In this document: in pieces, positions 59,069 to 64,000 of the stretch
How the letters are laid out: each line of letters begins with the position of its first letter
Position numbering within the stretch: the first letter of the stretch is position 1
Source: Voacanga thouarsii
Taxonomy: Eukaryota; Streptophyta; Magnoliopsida; Gentianales; Apocynaceae
Assembly: GCA_026120185.1 (NCBI GenBank)
Contig: JANUWF010001479.1
Span: 434,001-498,000, forward strand
DNA: 64,000 nt
Reading direction: 5' to 3'
Notes under the pieces: model-generated
What the model was told of the DNA's origin: nothing
Databases searched by the model: none
What the model saw: only the letters and a program-made list of their open reading frames with translations
Position numbers and translations under genes: made by a program

Positions 59069-60895
59069 TGTTAGAAAATATGCCCTCTTAGACAAGGTTT
59101 CTGATGTAAAAATTGAATGTTTAAATAAAAAAATTTATTTTCAGAAATTATTTGTGAATTTAAAATTTTATTTGTGCACAATTACGTTTAGAAAAGACCC
59201 ATTGTGTTTAAGTAAGTAGTCCATGTGAATAGAGGTCTTTCACAGTAAGGTATGGACCACGGGTTACTTAACACATAAACATTCATTCTTAACCGATTGA
59301 TGAGAATGAGAATCTCATCATGTCTAGGTTATTATGTTGTGAATTTCAAATGGAGAATGACTTACCTTTAGCCAGTGAGTAGTCCACTCACTTCATGACA
59401 TAAGCGTATTTCGAATATGTAGAACAGGACATGTAGTAGTTGTTTCTAAAAATACTATATGGTAGAAACCTAGACTATTACCGCTACAGCGTGGACTAGT
59501 ACTCTACAACTTGAATATAAGTTGGTGGTCTGACAAAACTAGAAGCATATACTTTGATATGCTCTAGTTGAGGTTCTATCGTAGGGCCAATATACTTGCA
59601 TGTTGGGTATGTGTAACAAGTTAGTTAAGACAGACTTATACAAGATAGTTTCTATACTATATCGCCCCTTGTAGTTGTCTGAATGATCTAAATATCCAAG
59701 GTCCTGAGAAACATGACTTAGATGTTTGCTTTAGGATAACTCCCTTGGAAAGCGGAAACAATCCAGGAGGTCGTGGATCATTGGACTAGAGGCCTAGGGA
59801 CGGTAGATGTCATTTAGAGAGGTGTTAGTACACTTCTTCCTCTGTGAATGTACGACGATGTATAGAGGGGTATTTTAGTTATTACACCTGTAGGTCGGAG
59901 ACTTTACTAACGCTGCACTGTTCTTTGGGTCAATATTTCCTTATGGTAATATTAGAAAATATTTAAAATGCAAAATACAACTATTTATATGACAAGGGTA
60001 TTTTGGTCATTTTAGTAGCTAAGGCGGTGTGTCTTTTGGTCCCCAATATAGACCGTAAGTCCTAATTAAATACGGGCTAAGGAATTGATCTTAAATTAAA
60101 TGGAATTTATTTTATTTAAGTAGCCTGATTTAATTATTGGGCTAAAATAAAATAAAGGTTCATGGAGAGAGAATTAATTAAATTAGTTTAGTGGGTTAAT
60201 TAATTATTCAGGGCTTTGGCCCAATTTGAATAATTAAAGATTAACCTGTGAACTAAACTAATATATGCTTATTAATTGAACTAGTTTATTTGGATTGGAA
60301 AAATTAATTATTAATTGGGTCATTAGGTTGGTTCTAATTAGAATAATTAATTAAGCCCAAAAAGTTAAACTAAGAGTCCAATGACCTAATCCAATTTAAC
60401 CTAGGGTTTTATTTAGATTAAACAAGAGGATTGAAAATAAGGTTGTTGGAAGTCACACAGAACAGACATACTCTGAGACGGCTTCTTCTCTGTGAATAAG
60501 TCAGACGTCTCTCTCTCTCTCTCTCTCCAGAAAAAATGTTCCTTAGTCTGTAGTTGTTTACCAAACGGATTTAGGTAGGTCATATACTAGAAGATCGAGG
60601 GATTGGCGTTCACCTACATGCAAAGACGGAGTAGGAGACTTGCATGAATCGCAACAGAGGCTTCCACCAGCGTACCTATCCCGATAGTACACATTCCGGT
60701 CCAACCAACTCTTAGAACGAGAAAAAGAGGTAAAAAATTTTAACCTCGGAATCCAAACAGAGCCTGACCGACGTCGGCTAGGGCTGCCGGAGCCTGCATC
60801 GGCCCTGTTCGGGAATCCCCTATTCTTGATTTTTTTCAGTTTTTTATCTTCGTTTCCGCTGCATGCCCTGTGTTTTTCGTTTTTCTATGCCTTCA
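59069..60895 (+). repeat. Element B 3' LTR
   Basis: 1827 bp and aligned along its length with the 5' LTR. The GC-rich palindromic segment near its 3' end is decayed (GACCGACGTCGGCTAGGG) compared with the 5' copy. The GCCTT duplication follows at 60896. Confidence 0.93.
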
Positions 60896-60987
60896 GCCTT
60901 TGGCTGAGAGTGTCTTCAAGAGACACTTAGAGGTTATAGGGATGGGCACCTACGGACTTTCTTAATCTTAGAGTGCAAGTGGGAGGT
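60896..60987 (+). pseudogene. Element A pol tail and polypurine tract after element B
   Basis: GCCTTTGGCTGAGAGTGTCT continues the RNase H C-terminus of element A across the insertion and ends in the usual LDxIG-type tail. CAAGTGGGAGGT then precedes the element A 3' LTR at 60988. Confidence 0.9.
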
Positions 60988-62855
60988 TGTTGGAATATAT
61001 GCCCTCTAGACTAATTTATTTGATATAATTATCGAATTTATTAATAATAAAATTTATTTTCAAAATTTGTTTGTGAATTTACATTTTATTTGTGCATGAT
61101 ATTTATTTGGAAAGGACCTATTGTGTTTTAATAAGTGATCCATGTGAATGGTGATCTTTCACAGTAAGATATGGATCACGGATTACTTAATACATAAATA
61201 TTTGTTCTTAACCGATTGATGAAAATGGGAATCTTGTCATGTATAGGTTATTGTGTTATGAATTTTAAATGGGGAATGACTTACCTTTAGCGAGTGAGTA
61301 GTCCACTCACTTCATAGTATGAGCGTATTTCGAATACGTAAAACAGGACCTGTAATAGTGGTTTCTAAAAGTATTATTTAAAAGAAATTCATACTATTGC
61401 TGCTACAATGCGGACTAATATTCTACCGCTTGAGTATGAATTGGTAGCTGATGAAGCTAGAAGCATATACTTTGATATACTGTAGTTGAGGTTCTTTCGT
61501 AGAATCAATATACTTTTATGTTGGGTATATGTGACTAGTTAGTTAAGACAGACTTGTACAAGATAGCTTCTACGCTATATCGCCTCTTGTGACTATTCAA
61601 ATGATCTAATTATCTAGAGTCCTAGGGAACATGACTTGGATGTTTATTTTAGGACAGCTCCCTTGAAAAGTGGAAACATTCCAGGAGTTGTGGATCATTG
61701 GATTAGAGATCTAAGGATAGTAGATGTCTATTAGAAATGTGTTAGTACACTCTTCCTCTCTAATTGCACGGTGAGGCGTAGAGGGGTATTTTAGTCATTA
61801 CACATGTAGGTCGAAGACTTTGCTAACGCAGTATTGTCCTTGGGGTCAATATTTTCTTATAGTGATATTAGAAAATATTTAAAATGACAAAATATAACTA
61901 TTTATATAGTAAGGGATATTTTGGTCAGTTTAGTAGCCAATGCAATGTGTCTTTTGATCCCCGAAATAGCCCTTAAATTCTAAAAACTTTGGGTTAAGGA
62001 ATTGGTCTTGATGTTTATAGGTTTTATTTTATTTTATTAGTCTAATTTATTATTAGATTAGAATAAAATAAAATATCCGAGAGAGAGTATTTATTTTATC
62101 TAATTTAATTGGTTAATTAATTATTCAGGGCCCAAGGCCCAGATTGAATAATTAAAAAATTAATTTAGATATAAACTAGATAAAAAGTATGAAATTTTAT
62201 ATTGGTATATTTGGGCTTATTAATTATTTATTGGGCTGTTTAATAAAGTTCAGAAAATAAATAATTGAGATTTATTATTTATGGGTGTTCAAGCCCAAAA
62301 TAAATAATTTATGTAGCTCAATGAATAAGACCAATGGAAAAATAAAACTAAAAAATAATATTAAATTAATTATTTATTAAAATAAATAAATAAAAAGACA
62401 ATACGAGATGGATCCTATGTTATTCTACGTGAAGGATAACAGAAAGTATAGGTACTTTCTGTTTTCACACAGATAGATTTTACTCTCTCGAGGTGTGTAA
62501 ATGAAAAAGGAATTGAAGCATTTTATTGGAGAATACACACTAGAAAAACCAATTCGTTGAGTGTGCAAACCTAATTCATAGAAACAAGTTTCTGTGAAAC
62601 ATTCACGAAAAGAAATGTATTGCAAACCCACTTCTTTAAGCCTTCACCGGCTGTGCTAAGGGCACCATTTCAAAAAATTGAAAGCTTTACGTGGATGAGA
62701 CGCAGTAGACATTTGCAAGGACGTGAGCCACTAGCCTCAAATATTCTTATACAAACATCTACACCAGTGCGAAAATGGCCATTTAATCACAGAGGTAAAT
62801 TTTTCGTTTTCCTAACATGCTTTCATTTTGATGATTTTGCCTTTTTAAGCCTTCA
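60988..62855 (+). repeat. Element A 3' LTR
   Basis: 1868 bp, bounded by TG...CA, followed by ATATC, the changed target duplication copy. Confidence 0.92.
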
Positions 62856-63263
62856 ATATCTGCATTGGCATTACTACCTTTGCCCCCCCCCCCCCCCTCT
62901 TAGTTTTTTTCTCAATACTTGTTAGTTTTCTATTCTCCTTCTATCTCTCCTCTTCTCTTCTTCCTCTTATTTTCACTGTCTTCTAGCTTTTCTTTTGTTG
63001 TGATCCTCAAATTATACTCTAAAAATTATCCCATTATACTTTACCCTCAAATTATCCCATAAGAACATCTTTACCAACTATATTGTCGATGTAATGGAGT
63101 AATGGATATGCCAGACATGAACTTTTTTTCTTCTTAGTTTTATTCTTAGTTGGACTAATTAATTAGTATTTGCTATGTTGGACAGATTAGAGATATAGTT
63201 GTTTCTGTGAGTGTCCAGATGAGTATTACTAAGGTAAGAATAAACTTGTTCGTTGCGAGATCC

Positions 63264-63310
63264 TCGTGAGTGATGGGTGATCACTTCTCATAGGTAATGA
63301 GTGATTAACC
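63264..63310 (+). repeat. TGATGGGTGATCA microrepeat, second copy
   Basis: GTGAGTGATGGGTGATCACT is followed by the degenerate unit AGGTAATGAGTGATTAACCTT. Confidence 0.75.
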
Positions 63311-63815
63311 TTAAGTTAGTTTTATGCTACATTGACATATTTTAGTTTTATTAAATGATTGAATTTATTTTATGTGTTTTTTATTGGTTGACTTGAATGA
63401 TTGACACGTCCTAGTGCCTGAAAATGTTCAATTTATAGGGGATACTTTGTCAAAAAATTTTCAAATTAGCTTTTGATTTAAATTTTGTAATACTCTTCTA
63501 TTATGGTAGCCAAAGAAACGTTTGATGATAACTTCAAAGGCATTTTGTGGCCTAAGAAGGCAAACTTTGCTTCAATTTTAAATTGAGGATTTGAACTTGA
63601 TTTCAAATTAGGTAAAACCATAAGAAATCAAAAGAAGACAAATATAATTATGATGACGACAATGAGATAGGTAAAATAATATTGTCTTGATCAATTTCAT
63701 TGTTTTCCTTATCCTTAGGTTTCAACAATCCATAACTTTATATTTCTTTCTAAGAGGTGTGGCACTTTATCTAATTAGTCAGCGAATTACACTTTTTTAT
63801 ATTTCATTACTGGAT

Positions 63816-63896
63816 CCCCGTGAGTGATGGGTGATCATTCCCCGTGAGTGATGGGTGATCACTTCTCGTGGATATTAGGCGATTACCCTTAATGAA
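63816..63896 (+). repeat. TGATGGGTGATCA microrepeat, third copy
   Basis: Two full units, GTGAGTGATGGGTGATCATT and GTGAGTGATGGGTGATCACT, and a degenerate unit ending GCGATTACCCTT, the same order as at 3174-3240. Confidence 0.8.
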
Positions 63897-64000
63897 TGAT
63901 TCATGTATGTTTTTTTGAGTTTTTTGTTTGTTGACTTAAATCCTTAAACATATCTTGAGGTGGCTTAGTGCCTAGAAAACGTGTACTTACAGGGAAAACT

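Larger units (their letters stand above)
51819..60895 (+). mobile_element. Element B: related Ty1/copia retrotransposon inserted in element A
   Basis: LTRs of 1819 bp (51819-53637) and 1827 bp (59069-60895) begin TGTTGGAAAATATACCC / TGTTAGAAAATATGCCC and end CTTCA. The flanks carry a perfect GCCTT duplication (51814-51818 and 60896-60900) taken from the RNase H coding sequence of element A. The coding region is closely related to element A but the LTR is clearly a different subtype. The LTR pair differs at about one position in ten over the first 150 bases, so B itself is old and A is older still. The polypurine tract AGTGGGAGAT precedes the 3' LTR. Confidence 0.95.
44430..62855 (+). mobile_element. 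Element A: Angela/Tork-like Ty1/copia retrotransposon, outer member of a nest
   Basis: LTRs of 1842 bp (44430-46271) and 1868 bp (60988-62855) start TGTTGGAATATATGCC and end CTTCA. A TGGTATCAGAGC primer site follows the 5' LTR, and a GTGGGAG polypurine tract precedes the 3' LTR. The flanks ACATC (44425-44429) and ATATC (62856-62860) form a 5-bp target duplication with one change. Gag, protease, integrase, RT and RNase H relics lie in copia order at 47977-51818, and the end of pol resumes at 60896 after element B. Without B the element is about 9.3 kb. Stops and indels are in every domain. The long LTR and its start sequence suggest the Angela branch of Tork; this is an inference. Confidence 0.92.
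62856..64000. repeat. Noncoding repeat related to the left end of the window
   Basis: A C17 run (62882-62898) and CT-rich DNA are followed by sequence from 63150 that resembles 3060-3430: CTAAGGTAAGAA (donor-like), the TGATGGGTGATCA microrepeats at 63264-63310 and 63816-63896, and the AATGTTCAATTTATAGGGGA block. The element continues beyond the window. A CACTA-like noncoding region is one possibility. Confidence 0.5.

Overview
This window is nuclear DNA from a flowering plant, most likely a eudicot; I cannot name the species. The evidence is AT-rich intergenic DNA, genes with GT-AG introns, a plant-type NF-YC gene, a gene for a probable plastid membrane protein, Ty1/copia retrotransposons, Stowaway-like MITEs and CACTA-like repeats. 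There are no bacterial genes, rRNA genes, convincing tRNA genes or CRISPR arrays.

Four host genes are supported. (1) A single-exon gene at 12824-13495 (+) encodes a 223-aa probable plastid membrane protein. (2) A three-exon gene at 15156-20921 (-) encodes a 218-aa alpha-crystallin-domain (ACD/HSP20-like) protein. (3) A two-exon gene at 30632-32782 (+) encodes a 401-aa ACD protein of the IDM2/IDM3 (increased DNA methylation) type. (4) An NF-YC transcription factor gene lies at 35049-35876 (-), with a 1.1-kb intron in its 5'UTR. Genes 2 and 3 are diverged paralogs arranged head to head, and a 5.5-kb copia element sits between them. Gene relics include the first exon of a mandelonitrile-lyase-like GMC oxidoreductase (5809-6095) and an RNase H-like (RVT_3) fragment (11375-11760).

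Mobile DNA makes up roughly half the window. Copia-1 (6610-10981, +) has 352-bp LTRs differing at 7 positions and a perfect 5-bp target duplication, but its whole gag region is missing. Copia-2 (21512-27062, -) is an older relative that keeps gag, and it has an intron-like segment between gag and protease. A 1521-bp solo LTR with a perfect target duplication lies at 41636-43156. From 44430 to 62855 there is a nest: an Angela/Tork-like copia element (A, about 1.85-kb LTRs) carries a related element (B, 51819-60895) inside its RNase H region, again with a perfect 5-bp duplication.

The left end (about 480-4410) and right end (62856-64000) hold related noncoding repeats with a shared TGATGGGTGATCA-type tandem motif, possibly parts of CACTA-like elements. 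A second CACTA-like hairpin cluster lies at 39487-40470.

The least expected observations are: a motif-specific replacement (CAGAA to CGTAA at eight sites, CTGAA to CTCAA at three) in Copia-1 relative to Copia-2, which may reflect methylation-dependent sequencing error; the precise gag-less junction of Copia-1; the intron-like gag-pol junction of Copia-2; two stop codons shared at the same positions in elements A and B; a perfect 27-bp inverted repeat at 1957-2087; and palindromic GC-rich motifs repeated between the LTR and leader of element B.
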